Assembly (NCBI GenBank): GCA_964595485.1
Contig: CAZQQN010000008.1
Coordinates: 25,518-89,517, forward strand
Length of the DNA stretch: 64,000 bases
Reading direction: 5' to 3'
Source: CAZQQN01 sp964595485
GTDB taxonomy: Bacteria; Bacteroidota; Bacteroidia; CAILMK01; CAYYUA01
Of the stretch, positions 63,906 through 64,000 are shown piece after piece. Each line of letters begins with the position of its first letter. Within the stretch, counting starts at the first letter, position 1. The notes beneath the pieces are model-generated. The model ran no database searches and was not told the DNA's origin. It saw only the letters and a program-made list of their open reading frames with translations. The translations under genes were made by a program, and so were the position numbers.

Positions 63906-64000
63906 CTACCGTATTACAGTTAATGTCCCCTCAAACGTCTCAGTGGAACCATCCTTACCCGTTACAACAAGGCGGTAAGTGTATATTCCTTGCTGTACCA
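63906..64000 (-). CDS. T9SS type B (gliding-motility-associated C-terminal) cargo, last 31 residues
   Basis: Only the C-terminal end is in the window. It reads in frame to a TAG at 63906-63908 and includes QQGIYTYRLVVTGKDG and FEGTLTVIR, which match the end of the gliding-motility-associated C-terminal (CHU_C) sorting domain: G-x-Y-x-Y-x-x-x-V then a final TLxxIR. The protein should be a large secreted T9SS cargo to the right. The 247-base gap to the DoxX-like gene holds no other feature that I recognise. Confidence 0.75.
   Translation of the reverse strand, partial: VQQGIYTYRLVVTGKDGSTETFEGTLTVIR

Overview
The window looks like chromosome of a Bacteroidota bacterium, most likely a Cytophagales-type member. 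The evidence is: cargo proteins of the type IX secretion system (T9SS) with type A and type B (gliding-motility) C-terminal signals; repeated TAnnTTTG -7 boxes typical of the phylum; near absence of Shine-Dalgarno sequences; families largely confined to or common in the phylum (DUF5683, DUF2279, PASTA protein beside Ddl, long DUF349 protein); and the gene order parA-parB-DUF5683-dapB-lepB. Base composition is moderately AT-rich and looks even. I see no prophage, insertion sequence, CRISPR array or rRNA. Lineage is inferred from gene content only.

Layout. 1-4.9 kb (minus): a secreted T9SS-type protein cut by the left edge, a three-PASTA membrane protein and an unusual double-length D-alanine--D-alanine ligase. 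5-21 kb: a surface-glycan locus with four soluble glycosyltransferases, four multi-pass PMT/ArnT-like glycosyltransferases, an oxidoreductase/SDR pair for sugar modification, two sulfotransferase-like proteins and an FAD mutase/amine-oxidase-like protein. 21-30 kb: a DUF819 transporter with an extra exported domain, holin-like protein, quinone oxidoreductase, purQ, two Hsp20 genes, an HDAC-like deacetylase and the last part of histidine degradation (ftcD, hutI). 30-46 kb: housekeeping and envelope genes (gamma-carbonic anhydrase, UbiA-like, recQ, Omp85-like protein, Ppx/GppA, phosphohexomutase, glutaryl-CoA dehydrogenase, folB, tRNA-Cys, DUF502, purD, methyltransferase, DUF349). 47-54 kb: large T9SS cargo with a haem-like motif, HMG-CoA lyase, OmpA-family protein, AI-2E-type permease, Sua5. 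54-60 kb (minus): lepB, dapB, DUF5683, parB, parA, UPF0173 hydrolase. 60-64 kb: oligopeptide-binding lipoprotein, a UMF1-type MFS permease interrupted by one in-frame amber codon, a DoxX-like protein and the C-terminal end of a gliding-type T9SS cargo at the right edge.

Functional links: Ddl, the PASTA protein and LepB serve wall and envelope assembly; the 5-21 kb locus probably builds a sulfated or otherwise decorated surface glycan, although no flippase, polymerase or initiating transferase is visible; ftcD/hutI, gcdH and HMG-CoA lyase belong to amino-acid catabolism; purQ and purD to purine synthesis. I found no clearly new defence or mobile system. The most notable items are the amber-interrupted permease, the fused tandem Ddl, the DUF819 fusion, the sulfotransferase-containing glycan locus, a full-length Shine-Dalgarno before the second Hsp20 and candidate operators upstream of hsp20 and of the tRNA gene.
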